Below, one piece after another: positions 1 to 8,035 of a stretch of DNA of 64,000 nt. Below the pieces are notes generated by a model. The model saw nothing but the letters and a program-made list of their open reading frames with translations. It did not search any database and was not told where the DNA came from. Positions within the stretch are counted from its first letter, which is position 1. Every line of letters begins with the position of its first letter. This DNA comes from JAIRTY01 sp050257395 (lineage in GTDB: Bacteria; Actinomycetota; Actinomycetes; Streptosporangiales; Streptosporangiaceae). The translations under genes and the position numbers were made by a program. Location: assembly GCA_050257395.1 (NCBI GenBank), contig JBLMWU010000161.1:7681-71680 (forward strand), written 5' to 3'.

Positions 1-482
1 ACCCCGAAGACCACGGCCACCGCGACCATCCCCGCCAGCCCCGCCGGGCCGGCCGCAGCGCGGAATCCCAGCAGCAGGCCGGCGCCCAGCACCAGGATGG
101 CCTGCGCGCAGAACACGAGCGCGTCGGAGGCCAGCCGGCCGGCCAGCACCGCGCTGCGCGCCATGGGCAGTGACCGGAACCGGTCGGCCAGCCCGCTGCC
201 GGAGTCCCGCAGCAGCGCCAGGCCGGTGACGGGGGCGGTGAGCGCCATGTTCTGGATCAGGATCCCCGGGATGAGGAACTGGCGGTAGGACCCGCCGGCC
301 GTGCCGCGGGTCAGCGCGAGGTTGCCGAAGACGGAGGTGAACAGCACCAGCAGCAGGACCGGCTGGATGAACGGGTAGGCCAGCCGGCCGGGGTTCATCC
401 GCAGCACCCGCAGCTGGCGCCCGGCGATGATCCCGCTGTCGCGCAGGGACCGGCGCTGCGGGGCCGCCTGGACGGCACTCAC
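1..482 (-). CDS. ABC-2 type exporter permease, DrrB-like (partial)
   Basis: Membrane permease of a DrrAB-type drug or lipid exporter; only its first 160 residues are in the window, and the 3' end lies beyond base 1. The start is a GTG (480-482) overlapping the stop of the upstream ATPase gene as GTGA, so the two are translationally coupled. After a short basic N-terminus the protein shows hydrophobic segments starting with AYPFIQPVLLLVLFTSVFG, then FLIPGILIQNMAL, then ALVFCAQAILVLGAGLLLG, as expected for ABC-2 permeases. The substrate cannot be told from sequence. Confidence 0.85.
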   Translation of the reverse strand, partial: MSAVQAAPQRRSLRDSGIIAGRQLRVLRMNPGRLAYPFIQPVLLLVLFTSVFGNLALTRGTAGGSYRQFLIPGILIQNMALTAPVTGLALLRDSGSGLADRFRSLPMARSAVLAGRLASDALVFCAQAILVLGAGLLLGFRAAAGPAGLAGMVAVAVVFG

Positions 483-1456
483 GATGTCACCTCCGGGGCG
501 GCGGTCAGCGCGAGGAAGGCGTCGTCGAGGGAGGGCTGGCTCAGGCTCAGGCTGGCGACCTTGATCCCGGCGGCCCGCAGCGCCTCCGCCGCGGCGAGCA
601 GGGTGCCGAGCCCGCCGGGGGCGGGGATGGTCAGCCTGCCGGTCCCGGCGTCCAGCCGGGCGCCGGCCCCCGGCAGCCGCCGGGCCAGGCAGCGGCCGGC
701 CGCACCGGCGGCGGCAGGGCTGTCCAGCCGGATCTCCACCACCTGCCTGCCTGCCCGGGCCTTGAGGTCGGTGGCGGTGCCGGAGGCGACGATGCGCCCG
801 CGGTCGAGCACGTGCACGGTGTCCGCGAAGGCGTCGGCCTCCGCCAGGTACTGGGTGGTGAGCAGCATGGTGGTGCCGGCCGCGCGCAGCCCGGTGAGGG
901 CGGCCCAGAGCTGCTGCCGGCTGGCCGGGTCGAGCCCGGTGGCCGGCTTGTCCAGGATCAGCAGGGCGGGCCGGGTCATCAGGCTCGCCGCCAGGTCGAG
1001 CCGCCGGCGCATGCCCCCCGAGTAGGTCCGCGCGGCCCGGTGCTGCGCCTGGGCCAGGCCGAACGCCGCCGCCAGCTCCCCGGCCCGGGACGCTGCCGCG
1101 CGGCGCCGCAGGCCCGCCAGCCGGCCGATGAGGATCAGGTTGTCCCGGCCGCTCAGGGCCTCGTCCAGGCCCGTGTACTGGCCCGTCAGGCCGATCAGCG
1201 CCCGGACCTGCTGCGGCGCGGTGACGGCATCCCTGCCGAGCACCCGGACCTGGCCCGCGTCCGGCCGGGTGAGCGTGGCGATGATGCGGACCAGCGTGGT
1301 CTTGCCCGCCCCGTTCGGGCCGAGCAGCGCGGTCAGGCTGCCGGGCGGGACGGTGAGGTCTACCCCGCTGAGGGCGGTCACCTGGCCGAACGTCTTGGTC
1401 ACGGCGGTGGCCTCGATGGCGGGCGGGCGGCCCGCGCTGGCGATAGAATCAGGCAC
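479..1456 (-). CDS. ABC exporter ATPase, DrrA-like, with Lys at the Walker B Glu position
   Basis: 325-residue ATP-binding subunit of a DrrAB-type exporter, first gene of the pair. Walker A GPNGAGKT is at 46-53 and the signature SGGMR at 146-150. Walker B reads LLILDK (165-170), so the position normally held by the catalytic glutamate is Lys170 (codon AAG). The H-loop position is Gln202 (TTQYLAEAD), which is usual in the DrrA subfamily. A GTG start at 1456 faces the MarR gene start at 1476 across a 19-bp gap, so the regulator probably controls this exporter. The loss of the Walker B Glu predicts weak hydrolysis, unless it is a sequence error. Confidence 0.92.
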   Translation of the reverse strand: MPDSIASAGRPPAIEATAVTKTFGQVTALSGVDLTVPPGSLTALLGPNGAGKTTLVRIIATLTRPDAGQVRVLGRDAVTAPQQVRALIGLTGQYTGLDEALSGRDNLILIGRLAGLRRRAAASRAGELAAAFGLAQAQHRAARTYSGGMRRRLDLAASLMTRPALLILDKPATGLDPASRQQLWAALTGLRAAGTTMLLTTQYLAEADAFADTVHVLDRGRIVASGTATDLKARAGRQVVEIRLDSPAAAGAAGRCLARRLPGAGARLDAGTGRLTIPAPGGLGTLLAAAEALRAAGIKVASLSLSQPSLDDAFLALTAAPEVTS

Positions 1457-1475
1457 ATTATGAGGCTAGCAGTTA

Positions 1476-2114
1476 GTGAGGGCACCGGACTATATGAGAC
1501 CGGATGATTCTGCCGCCGCTGGCGGCCCCGCCGTGCCCCCGGCAGCCCAGATGGGGCCGTTCGACGCCGAGGCCGCCCGCGCCGCCCTGACCTCGGGCCG
1601 CCGCGATCCGGCAGCGGCCGACCCGGCCGTCAGCGTGCTCGGGCGGCTGTTCCGGCTCGCGCCGCGCCTGGTCGAGCTGCTGGACTACGGCGCGCGGGAG
1701 TACGGGCTGGGGTTCGCCCGCGGCCGGGTGCTGTGGGCGCTGCGCGAGTCGGGCCCCGTCCTCATGCGGGCCCTCAGCCAGGCGCTCGGCATCTCCCCGC
1801 GCACGGTCACCGGGCTGGTGGACTCCCTGGAGGCCGACGGCTGGGTGACCCGCAGCCCGCACCCCACCGACCGGCGCGCCACCCTCATCTCCCTCACCCC
1901 CACCGCCGAGCAGACCCTGGCCAGCCTGGACGAGGGATGGCAGGACCTCGCCCATCTCCTCCTCGGCGACCTGCCAGCCGCCGGGCTGGAGCAGTGCCGG
2001 GCCATCATCGGCCAGATCGAGGAGCGCCTGGACAGCGCGGTGGCCACGACCGTGGCGGCGTCCGGGGGCCCGCCAGGCCGCCGGCCGGGACGCGGCGCGC
2101 CGCCCGGTTCCTGA
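1476..2114 (+). CDS. MarR-family transcriptional regulator
   Basis: 212 residues with a central winged-helix domain (about 70-135). The recognition helix region is ALGISPRTVTGLVDSLEADG, followed by the wing RSPHPTDRRATLISLT, whose D-R-R is the MarR wing signature. The GTG at 1476 keeps the longest frame; an in-frame ATG at 1494 is an alternative. MarR proteins are usually ligand-sensing repressors of an adjacent exporter, and the divergent drrAB-like pair 19 bp away is the obvious target. The C-terminal tail (GGPPGRRPGRGAPPGS) is low complexity. Confidence 0.88.
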   Translation: MRAPDYMRPDDSAAAGGPAVPPAAQMGPFDAEAARAALTSGRRDPAAADPAVSVLGRLFRLAPRLVELLDYGAREYGLGFARGRVLWALRESGPVLMRALSQALGISPRTVTGLVDSLEADGWVTRSPHPTDRRATLISLTPTAEQTLASLDEGWQDLAHLLLGDLPAAGLEQCRAIIGQIEERLDSAVATTVAASGGPPGRRPGRGAPPGS

Positions 2115-2155
2115 GCCATGGCCGGCGCGCCGCCGGGCGGCATCCGCGGCGGCGC

Positions 2156-3343
2156 TCAGGCAGGGTCCCACTCCGCGGGCAGCGCCTGCGGCTTGCGGAA
2201 CACCAGGCCGGCCGCGGCAGGCACCGGCCCCGCCAGCCGCAGCCCGGGCAGCAGCTGCAGCGCCGCGGCCACCGCCGCCTCCGCCTCCAGCCGCGCCAGA
2301 TGCGCCCCCAGGCAGAAGTGGGGCCCGCGGGCGAACGCGAGGTGCTGGCGGGCGTTCGGCCGCCGGATGTCGAACACGTCCGGGCCGGCGAAGACCGCCG
2401 GGTCACGGCCCGCGGCCGCGAGCGACACGCTGACCAGATCGCCCGCCTGGATGCCCGCCCCGCCGAGCTGGACATCCCGGGTGGCGTACCGGTCCACCAG
2501 CGCGGCGGCGGGTTCCAGCCGCAGCGACTCCTCCACCGCGGCGGGCACCAGGCCGGGATCGGCGGCCACCACGCGCAGCTGCTCCGGGCTGGCCAGCAGG
2601 TGCAGCAGGGTGCTGGCGATCATGCCCTCGGTGGTCTCGATCCCGCCGAACATGAGCACCGCGGCGTTCGACACGGCCTCGGCAGTTGCCAGGCCCCCGC
2701 CAGCGGCCGCGCCCGCCAGCAGGGACGTCCCGGCCGGGCGGCCGAGGGCGTCCCGCAGGCTCGCATCCAGCAGCCGGAACGCCGCCGCTGCCCGTTCGGC
2801 GGCCCCCGGCTGGCTTCCGGGCCCGGCCAGGGCGGAGACCCCGGCGACGATCTCGCCGTACCAGGACAGGATGACGGCCGGGTCCACCGCGCCCAGCCCC
2901 AGCGCCTCCGCGATCACGGCGACCGCCAGCGGGCCGGCCAGGGCCGCCCGCAGGTCCCCGCGGCCGGCCGGGCGCAGCCCCAGGACCAGCCGCCGGGCTT
3001 CCGCCCTGGTGAACGAGGCCAGCCGCGCTTCCACCGCCCCGCGGCTGAACCCGGGCGCGAACGGTGCCCGGTGGCGGTCGTGCCCGGCGCCGTCGAGTGA
3101 CAGCATGCTGGGCCCGACCACCCGGGCGGTGGTGAACCGCGGGTCGTCCACGGTGAAGGCCCCGTCGTCCCGCAGCACCGCCACGGCCAGGTCGTGCCGG
3201 GTCACCAGCCATCCGCCCAGGGCCGGCAGCCAGGAAACCGGCTCGCCGGCCCGCAGCCGGGCGAGCAGCGGATGGGGATCCTGGGCCAGCCCGGCCAGCG
3301 TGACGCTGGCGCCGAGCGGCCACGTCCCGCGCTGGCCCGACAC
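2156..3343 (-). CDS. Cytochrome P450
   Basis: 395-residue soluble bacterial-type P450 monooxygenase. The I-helix oxygen-binding motif is FGGIETT (232-238, a G/E variant of AGxDT), the K-helix ExxR is ESLR (272-275), and the haem loop FARGPHFCLG (337-346) has Cys344 as thiolate ligand. The length and the absence of a membrane anchor fit actinobacterial CYP families of secondary metabolism or hydroxylation. The start is GTG. It diverges from an Rrf2-type regulator whose start is 62 bp away. No ferredoxin or reductase gene lies beside it, so the redox partner must come from elsewhere. Confidence 0.93.
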   Translation of the reverse strand: MSGQRGTWPLGASVTLAGLAQDPHPLLARLRAGEPVSWLPALGGWLVTRHDLAVAVLRDDGAFTVDDPRFTTARVVGPSMLSLDGAGHDRHRAPFAPGFSRGAVEARLASFTRAEARRLVLGLRPAGRGDLRAALAGPLAVAVIAEALGLGAVDPAVILSWYGEIVAGVSALAGPGSQPGAAERAAAAFRLLDASLRDALGRPAGTSLLAGAAAGGGLATAEAVSNAAVLMFGGIETTEGMIASTLLHLLASPEQLRVVAADPGLVPAAVEESLRLEPAAALVDRYATRDVQLGGAGIQAGDLVSVSLAAAGRDPAVFAGPDVFDIRRPNARQHLAFARGPHFCLGAHLARLEAEAAVAAALQLLPGLRLAGPVPAAAGLVFRKPQALPAEWDPA

Positions 3344-3405
3344 AGAAGCGACGCTACCCCAGCCCTCCGGCGCGCTGCGCTCACCAGTGCGCCACTGCGG
3401 GCATA

Positions 3406-3879
3406 ATGCTTTTCATGCGATTGTCAGCCCGCGCCGACTATGCCCTGCGGGCTGCGATCGAACTCGCCGCCGCGGACGGGACCCACCTCACCGCCGACCA
3501 GCTGGCACAGGCGCAGCGCATCCCGGGCAAGTTCCTCGAAGCGATCCTCACGCAGCTTCGCCGGGCGGGACTGGTCCGCAGCCAGCGCGGGCCGGAGGGC
3601 GGGTTCTGGCTGGCCCGCGAGGCTTCGGAGATCTCGCTGGCGGACATCATCCGCGCGATCGACGGCCCGCTGGTGGGTGTGCGCGGTGAGCGGCCGGAGC
3701 GGGTGGACTACACCGGGGCGGCGGTGCCGCTGCAGTCGGTGTGGATCGCCTTGCGGGCCAGCGAGCGGGCGATCCTGGAAGAGGTCACCCTGGCGCACAT
3801 CGTGGCCGGGAAGCTGCCGGACCGGATCCAGCTGCTCACCGAAGACCCGCGCGCCTGGCTGTCCAGGTCCATCTCCTGA
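3406..3879 (+). CDS. Rrf2-family transcriptional regulator lacking the Fe-S cysteines
   Basis: 157 residues. The N-terminal winged helix begins RLSARADYALRAAIELA and includes IPGKFLEAILTQLRRAGLV and SQRGPEGGFWLAR, all typical of Rrf2. There is no cysteine in the protein, so it cannot bind the Fe-S cluster used by IscR or NsrR and must sense something else. The ATG at 3406 is followed by another in-frame ATG at 3415 that fits the family start better. CATAAT-like sequence just before the gene could be a -10 element. It is divergent from the P450 gene, its likely target. Confidence 0.85.
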   Translation: MLFMRLSARADYALRAAIELAAADGTHLTADQLAQAQRIPGKFLEAILTQLRRAGLVRSQRGPEGGFWLAREASEISLADIIRAIDGPLVGVRGERPERVDYTGAAVPLQSVWIALRASERAILEEVTLAHIVAGKLPDRIQLLTEDPRAWLSRSIS

Positions 3880-3902
3880 CACGGCCATCTCCGGACACAG
3901 AA

Positions 3903-3932
3903 CACCGCCCGGCTGGACTGCGCCGGGCGGTG
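3903..3932. terminator. Bidirectional hairpin between convergent genes
   Basis: Perfect 11-bp stem: CACCGCCCGGC (3903-3913) pairs with GCCGGGCGGTG (3922-3932) around an 8-nt loop. It lies between the Rrf2 stop (3879) and the clgR stop (3955), the only non-coding interval between two convergent genes. It has no U-tract, as is common for terminators of very GC-rich actinobacteria. Confidence 0.7.
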
Positions 3933-3954
3933 GCTGCGATCAGGCAGGCCCGGG

Positions 3955-4428
3955 CTAGACCGGCACCATGTCCGTGAGGTCGTGCACCCGCCGGGCCACC
4001 TCGTCGAACGCCGGGTGACCGGGCTTGAACTGCACCGTGCCGAGGACCGGCTCGCCGGCCGCGGCGATCTTGCGCGCCGGGACCATGTCCAGCCGCTTGC
4101 CCTGGAAGGCGCTCGCCGCCGGGGTCTCCGGAGCGTGCTCCGGCGTGCCCAGCAGCGGTTCCCGGCCGCCGGTCAGCACCGGCTCGCTCTGCAGCTCAGC
4201 GAGCGCGAAGTTGTCCGAGACCTCGCGGAACACCTGGGACAGCGGGGTGTTGAGAGCCGCACAGATGGCGGTCAGCAGCTCGGACGAGGCTTCCTTCTGG
4301 CCGCGTTCGACTTCGGACAGGTAGCCCAGGGAAACCCTGGCCGCAGCGGAGACCTCGCGGAGGGTACGACCCTGCCGCAGGCGCAGCCGGCGCAGCACGT
4401 CACCGAGCAAGTGACGAAGCAGGACCAT
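3955..4428 (-). CDS. clgR: ClgR-type XRE regulator of the Clp protease regulon
   Basis: 157 residues from an ATG at 4428, preceded by AGGGAG. The XRE helix-turn-helix spans roughly 10-65 and contains QGRTLREVSAAARVSLGYL and SEVERGQKEASSELLTAIC, the ClgR hallmark. ClgR activates clpP/clpC and related stress genes in actinobacteria. The order pgsA - cinA - clgR matches the conserved actinobacterial locus. An upstream extension to 4488 is open but lacks a ribosome site. The C-terminus ends MVPV rather than with the alanine-rich degron described in Streptomyces. A candidate self-operator lies at 4512-4525. Confidence 0.9.
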   Translation of the reverse strand: MVLLRHLLGDVLRRLRLRQGRTLREVSAAARVSLGYLSEVERGQKEASSELLTAICAALNTPLSQVFREVSDNFALAELQSEPVLTGGREPLLGTPEHAPETPAASAFQGKRLDMVPARKIAAAGEPVLGTVQFKPGHPAFDEVARRVHDLTDMVPV

Positions 4429-4511
4429 GGTCGCGCTCCCTTCGCGAGGCGAGGTAGATAGGACCACGGTACCTGGCCCTGCCGTCACTATGGGAGAGCG
4501 CCCGGCCCCGT

Positions 4512-4525
4512 GTTCGCTGCTGACG
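4512..4525. promoter_or_regulatory. Candidate ClgR box upstream of clgR
   Basis: GTTCGC, then five bases, then ACG, in the 108-bp gap between cinA and clgR. The published ClgR operator is GTTCGC-N5-GCG, so this matches in all but one base of the second half. The position, about 85 bp upstream of the clgR ATG, suits autoregulation. It could be chance in such GC-rich DNA. Confidence 0.45.
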
Positions 4526-4536
4526 TAACGCTGTAA

Positions 4537-5019
4537 TCACTCCGTCTCTTCCCGGAGGACATCCAGCAGCAGCCGGAGGGCCGCCCGGACGGTCGCCGCC
4601 CGCACCTCGTCCCGGCCGCCAGCCAGGGACAATCGGCGGGTCACCGGGGGCCCGGCAGCGGTGCTGACGGCGATGTGGACGGTGCCGGGCGGCTTGCCGT
4701 CGGCGGGGTCCGGGCCGGCCACCCCCGTGGTGGCGGCCCCGGTGCTGGCCCCCAGCCGCCGCCGCACGCCGTCGGCCATCGCGGCCGCCACGGCCGGGTC
4801 GACCGCGCCCCGGGCGGCCAGCAGGTCCTCCGGCACCCCGAGCAGTGCCGCCTTGAGGTCGGTCGCGTAGGAGATGACCCCGCCGCGGAAGACCTCCGAA
4901 GCGCCCGGCACATCGGTGATCGCGGCCCCGAGCAGGCCGCCGGTGAGGGATTCCGCCACCGCCACCGTCTGCTGCCGCTCCCGCAGCAGCGCCACCAGCT
5001 CCGCCGCCAGCCCGCTCAC
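4537..5019 (-). CDS. cinA: CinA C-terminal-domain protein (NMN amidohydrolase family)
   Basis: 160 residues comprising only the CinA C-terminal domain. The key features are AVAESLTGG near the N-terminus (the catalytic Ser region), VFRGGVISYATDLKAALLG, and GVAGPDPADGKPPGTVHIA. These proteins deamidate nicotinamide mononucleotide in pyridine-nucleotide salvage. The GTG start (5017-5019) overlaps the pgsA stop as GTGA. The COG1058 N-terminal domain of full-length CinA is absent, as is normal for the actinobacterial pgsA-linked form. Confidence 0.9.
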   Translation of the reverse strand: MSGLAAELVALLRERQQTVAVAESLTGGLLGAAITDVPGASEVFRGGVISYATDLKAALLGVPEDLLAARGAVDPAVAAAMADGVRRRLGASTGAATTGVAGPDPADGKPPGTVHIAVSTAAGPPVTRRLSLAGGRDEVRAATVRAALRLLLDVLREETE

Positions 5020-5627
5020 GAGCCGCCCCGCTCCGCAGCCGAGTGCAGCCGCAGGCGGATGGCGCGCACCGCGTAGTCGGCGCCTGTGACGAGGGTCACC
5101 ACGACGGCCAGCGCCATCACCACTTCCCGCGCCAGCTGGCCGGGCCCCGGCAGCACGTACAGCGCGATCGCCACCACCTGCAGCAGCGTCTTGAGTTTCC
5201 CGCCGCGGCTGGCCGCGATCACGCCCCTGCGGATGACCCAGAACCGCAGGCCGGTCACGGCCACCTCGCGGATGATGATCACAGCGGTGACCCACCAGGC
5301 CAGCTGGCCCAGGGCCGAGAGGGTCACCAGGGCCGACCCGGTGAGCGCCTTGTCCGCGATCGGGTCGGCGATCTTGCCGAAGTCGGTGATGAGGCCGCGG
5401 CTGCGGGCGATCCGCCCGTCCAGCAGGTCGGTGAAGGATGCGATCGCGAAGGCGAAGAAGGCGGCGACCCGCCAGCCCGGCCCGCCCTGGACCAGGAAGA
5501 CCACGAACACGGGCACCAGGGCCAGCCGCAGCACCGTCAGCTCGTTCGCCAGGTTGACCAGGCCGGGAGCTGGCAGCGGGGGCTGCGGCGCCGCCCGGGG
5601 AGGCGACGGGTCGGGTCCGTGCGGCAC
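5016..5627 (-). CDS. pgsA: CDP-diacylglycerol-glycerol-3-phosphate 3-phosphatidyltransferase family
   Basis: 203-residue integral membrane CDP-alcohol phosphatidyltransferase, which makes phosphatidylglycerophosphate or a related phospholipid. The full catalytic motif DG-x2-AR-x8-G-x3-D-x3-D is present (DGRIAR ... GKIADPIAD). Hydrophobic helices flank it (VFVVFLVQGGPGW, AAFFAFAIASFTDLL, ITAVIIIREVAV-like segments). Start GTG at 5627, 15 bp after the rimO stop. The first 20 residues are Pro-rich and may be dispensable; the conserved region starts at LVNLANELTVLRL. Actinobacteria carry several paralogues, so the exact lipid product is inferred. Confidence 0.9.
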   Translation of the reverse strand: MPHGPDPSPPRAAPQPPLPAPGLVNLANELTVLRLALVPVFVVFLVQGGPGWRVAAFFAFAIASFTDLLDGRIARSRGLITDFGKIADPIADKALTGSALVTLSALGQLAWWVTAVIIIREVAVTGLRFWVIRRGVIAASRGGKLKTLLQVVAIALYVLPGPGQLAREVVMALAVVVTLVTGADYAVRAIRLRLHSAAERGGS

Positions 5628-5641
5628 GGGCGCCGGCCGGG

Positions 5642-7174
5642 TCAGTGCGCGGCCGGGCGCCGCGGGCCTGCTGCCGCCACGCCGGCCTCGCCAGCCGGGA
5701 CTGGCCCGCAGTCGGCCAGCAGGTCCACCCCATCAGAGCCGGTCACCATCACCGGGACGAGATCCCCGGCCCGCAGGGGCGCCGCCGACCGCACGGTCGT
5801 CACCCCGTCCACCTCCGGCGCCTGGTGCGCCGCCCGGCCCAGGTAGCTGCCGTCGCCCAGGTCCTCCTCGATGAGCACGGCGGCGCTCTCCCCGATCCGG
5901 TCGGCGGCCCGCTGCGACATCAGCTCGTCGGCCAGGGAGGCCAGGTCACCGACCCTGGCGGCGATCTCTTCCGGGGCCAGCTGGCCGTCCAGGGACGCGG
6001 CCTCGGTGCCGTCCTCGTCGGAGTACCCGAACACCCCGATGGCGTCCAGCCGCGCCTCCACCAGGAAGCCCTCCAGCTCCGCGACGTCGGCGGCGGTCTC
6101 GCCGGGGAACCCGGTGATGAAGTTGGACCGGATGCCCGCCTCCGGGCAGGCCGCGCGGATCTGCTCGATCAGCGCCAGGAAGCGGCGGGTGTCGCCGAAT
6201 CGCCGCATGGCCCGCAGCACCGGGCCGCTGGAGTGCTGGAATGACAGGTCGAAGTAGGGCACCACGCCCGCGGTGGCGGTCATCACCGAGATCAGCCCCG
6301 GGCGCAGCTCGGCGGGCTGCAGGTAGCTGACCCGGACCCGGTCGATCCCCGGCACCGCGGCCAGGGCCGGCAGCAGCTCGTCCAGCAGCCGCAGATTGCC
6401 GAGGTCCTTGCCGTAGGAGGTGGAGTTCTCGCTCACCAGCAGGACTTCCCGGGCCCCCTGGCCGGCCAGCCACTCCGCCTCCGCGATCACGTCCGCGGGC
6501 GGGCGGGACAGGAAGGCCCCGCGGAACGCCGGGATCGCGCAGAAGCTGCACCGCCGGTCGCACCCGGACGCGATCTTGAGCGGCGCGACCGGGCCGCCGG
6601 TGAGCCGCCGCCGCAGGGCCCGCGGCCCGGAGGCCGGGCCGATGCCGTCCGGCAGGTCGGCGATGCCGCCGCCGGGGGCGGCAGCGGCCGGCTGGGTTGC
6701 CACGGTGCCGTGCCCGGGGAGCTGGCGCCCGGGCACCGGCCGCCGCCCGGCGGGCGCGATCGGCAGCAGCTTCCGGCGGTCCCGCGGCTCGTGCGCCGGG
6801 CGCGCCCGGCCGGCCAGCACGTCGTCCAGCCGGGCCGCGATGTCGCCGTAGTCGTCGAAACTCAGCACCTGGGCTTCGGGCAGCTCGGCGGCGAGCTCGC
6901 GGCCGTACCGCTCGGCCAGGCAGCCGACGGCGACCACGCGCGCGCCCGAGGACGCCGCGGTCAGCAGCTCACCGATGGACTCCTGCTTGGCTGCCTCGAT
7001 GAACCCGCACGTGTTGACCAGCACGACGTCCGCGGCTTCGTCGGTGAGCGTCCACCCGGCCGCCTCCAGGCGGCCCGCCAGTTCCTCGGAGTCCACCTCG
7101 TTGCGCGCACAGCCCAGCGTGACCAGGCTGACTCCCCGCCCCGCGGCTTCCGGTCCGGTGCTGCTCGATGACAC
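5642..7174 (-). CDS. rimO: Ribosomal protein S12 (Asp) methylthiotransferase
   Basis: 510-residue radical-SAM methylthiotransferase that modifies an aspartate of ribosomal protein uS12. The N-terminal MTTase domain has three cluster cysteines (Cys22 in LGCARN, Cys56 in VNTCGF, Cys85 in AVGCLAE). The radical-SAM CxxxCxxC is Cys205/209/212 (GCDRRCSFC). A C-terminal TRAM-like segment follows (LIEEDLGDGSYLGRAAHQAPEVDG). A Pro/Gly-rich insert at about 130-195 between the domains is longer than in most RimO proteins. The start is GTG. It heads the rimO - pgsA - cinA run. Confidence 0.95.
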   Translation of the reverse strand: MSSSSTGPEAAGRGVSLVTLGCARNEVDSEELAGRLEAAGWTLTDEAADVVLVNTCGFIEAAKQESIGELLTAASSGARVVAVGCLAERYGRELAAELPEAQVLSFDDYGDIAARLDDVLAGRARPAHEPRDRRKLLPIAPAGRRPVPGRQLPGHGTVATQPAAAAPGGGIADLPDGIGPASGPRALRRRLTGGPVAPLKIASGCDRRCSFCAIPAFRGAFLSRPPADVIAEAEWLAGQGAREVLLVSENSTSYGKDLGNLRLLDELLPALAAVPGIDRVRVSYLQPAELRPGLISVMTATAGVVPYFDLSFQHSSGPVLRAMRRFGDTRRFLALIEQIRAACPEAGIRSNFITGFPGETAADVAELEGFLVEARLDAIGVFGYSDEDGTEAASLDGQLAPEEIAARVGDLASLADELMSQRAADRIGESAAVLIEEDLGDGSYLGRAAHQAPEVDGVTTVRSAAPLRAGDLVPVMVTGSDGVDLLADCGPVPAGEAGVAAAGPRRPAAH

Positions 7175-7228
7175 ATCCGAAGACTACGGTAACCAGGACT
7201 CTCCTCTGGCCCCCGGCTCGCTGTCTTC

Positions 7229-7257
7229 CTGGCCCTCGCTCGCCTCCGGGCGGCTCG
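7229..7257. repeat. Dispersed 29-bp repeat, copy 1
   Basis: Bases 7229-7251 are identical to 27030-27052, and the match continues to 29 bp with one mismatch. This copy lies in the 93-bp gap between the RodZ-like gene and rimO and is followed by a CTCGCTCCGGCT-type tail also found near copy 2. The two copies are 20 kb apart at the 3' ends of unrelated genes. Confidence 0.6.
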
Positions 7258-7267
7258 CTCCGGCTGG

Positions 7268-8035
7268 TCAGCCGCCCTGGTGGGGCAGTTTCTTGCCGGG
7301 CCCGAGGGTCAGCGTCATCGGCTGCCCGGGCGAGCCGGGCCGGCCGAGGTCCTTGCCGTTCACCGTCAGCAGGATGCCGCCGGGGTTGCCGATCTGCATG
7401 TTCACCGCGTGCCGGAACGTCCAGGTCTTGGTGGTGCCGCCGGTGATGTAGGCCTGCACCAGGTAGGTGCCGTCGGGCTTGGTGAATTCGACCCAGCAGT
7501 CCTGGATGGCGGTCAGCTGGATGACCACCCGGTGCCGGTGGCCCGCCGTAGGCGACGCTGACGGCGTGGGCGGGGCCGTTCCCGGGCCGCCCTGCGACGG
7601 CTGATGGCTGGCTCCCCCGGCCTGCGCCGCGGTCCGCCCCTGGGCGGTGACGTGGTGGCCGGGAACCAGGACCCGGTACACGCCGAAGCCGATGAGCCCG
7701 GCCAGCACCAGCACCATGGCCACGCTCCAGTTGGGCGAGCGCCGCTCCTTGAGCTTTATCGGCGTGGCGGGCTCGAAAACGTCCGCCGCCCGGATCGCCT
7801 GCGGTGCGCCGTGAGCCGCGTCGTACTCGTGGATCAGTTCGTCGGGATCGGCCCCGACCGCACGGGCAATGCTGCGGATGTGCCCACGCGCGTAGAAGTC
7901 CCCCCCGCACGCTGAGAAGTCACCGCGCTCGATGCCCCGGATGATTGTCTCTCTAATACAAGTCCGCTGGCTGACCTGTGTAATGGTGAGACCAGCCCCG
8001 CTTCGTGCTTCCGCCAGGGCGTCACCAATGCTCAC
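7268..8035 (-). CDS. RodZ-like membrane protein, HTH plus DUF4115
   Basis: 255 residues in the RodZ layout. A cytoplasmic helix-turn-helix (1-70) begins MSIGDALAEARSGAGLTI and contains IRGIERGDF and YARGHIRSIARAVG. One membrane helix follows at about 107-125 (SVAMVLVLAGLIGFGVYRVL), then a Pro/Ser/Thr-rich linker and a C-terminal beta domain of DUF4115 type (TAIQDCWVEF ... LTVNGKDLG). RodZ proteins link the cell-shape machinery to the membrane. In actinobacteria this gene regularly sits between ftsK and rimO/pgsA, as here. The start is ATG or GTG near 8035 with an MSIGDALAEAR family start. Confidence 0.85.
   Translation of the reverse strand: MSIGDALAEARSGAGLTITQVSQRTCIRETIIRGIERGDFSACGGDFYARGHIRSIARAVGADPDELIHEYDAAHGAPQAIRAADVFEPATPIKLKERRSPNWSVAMVLVLAGLIGFGVYRVLVPGHHVTAQGRTAAQAGGASHQPSQGGPGTAPPTPSASPTAGHRHRVVIQLTAIQDCWVEFTKPDGTYLVQAYITGGTTKTWTFRHAVNMQIGNPGGILLTVNGKDLGRPGSPGQPMTLTLGPGKKLPHQGG

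Noticed and set aside
97..288. Plus-strand frame at the left edge
   Set aside because: It is antisense to the exporter permease, whose reverse frame has clear membrane helices and the coupled start.
1458..1480. CTAGCAGTTAG as the MarR operator
   Set aside because: The inverted repeat is only 3 bp each side, too short to call.
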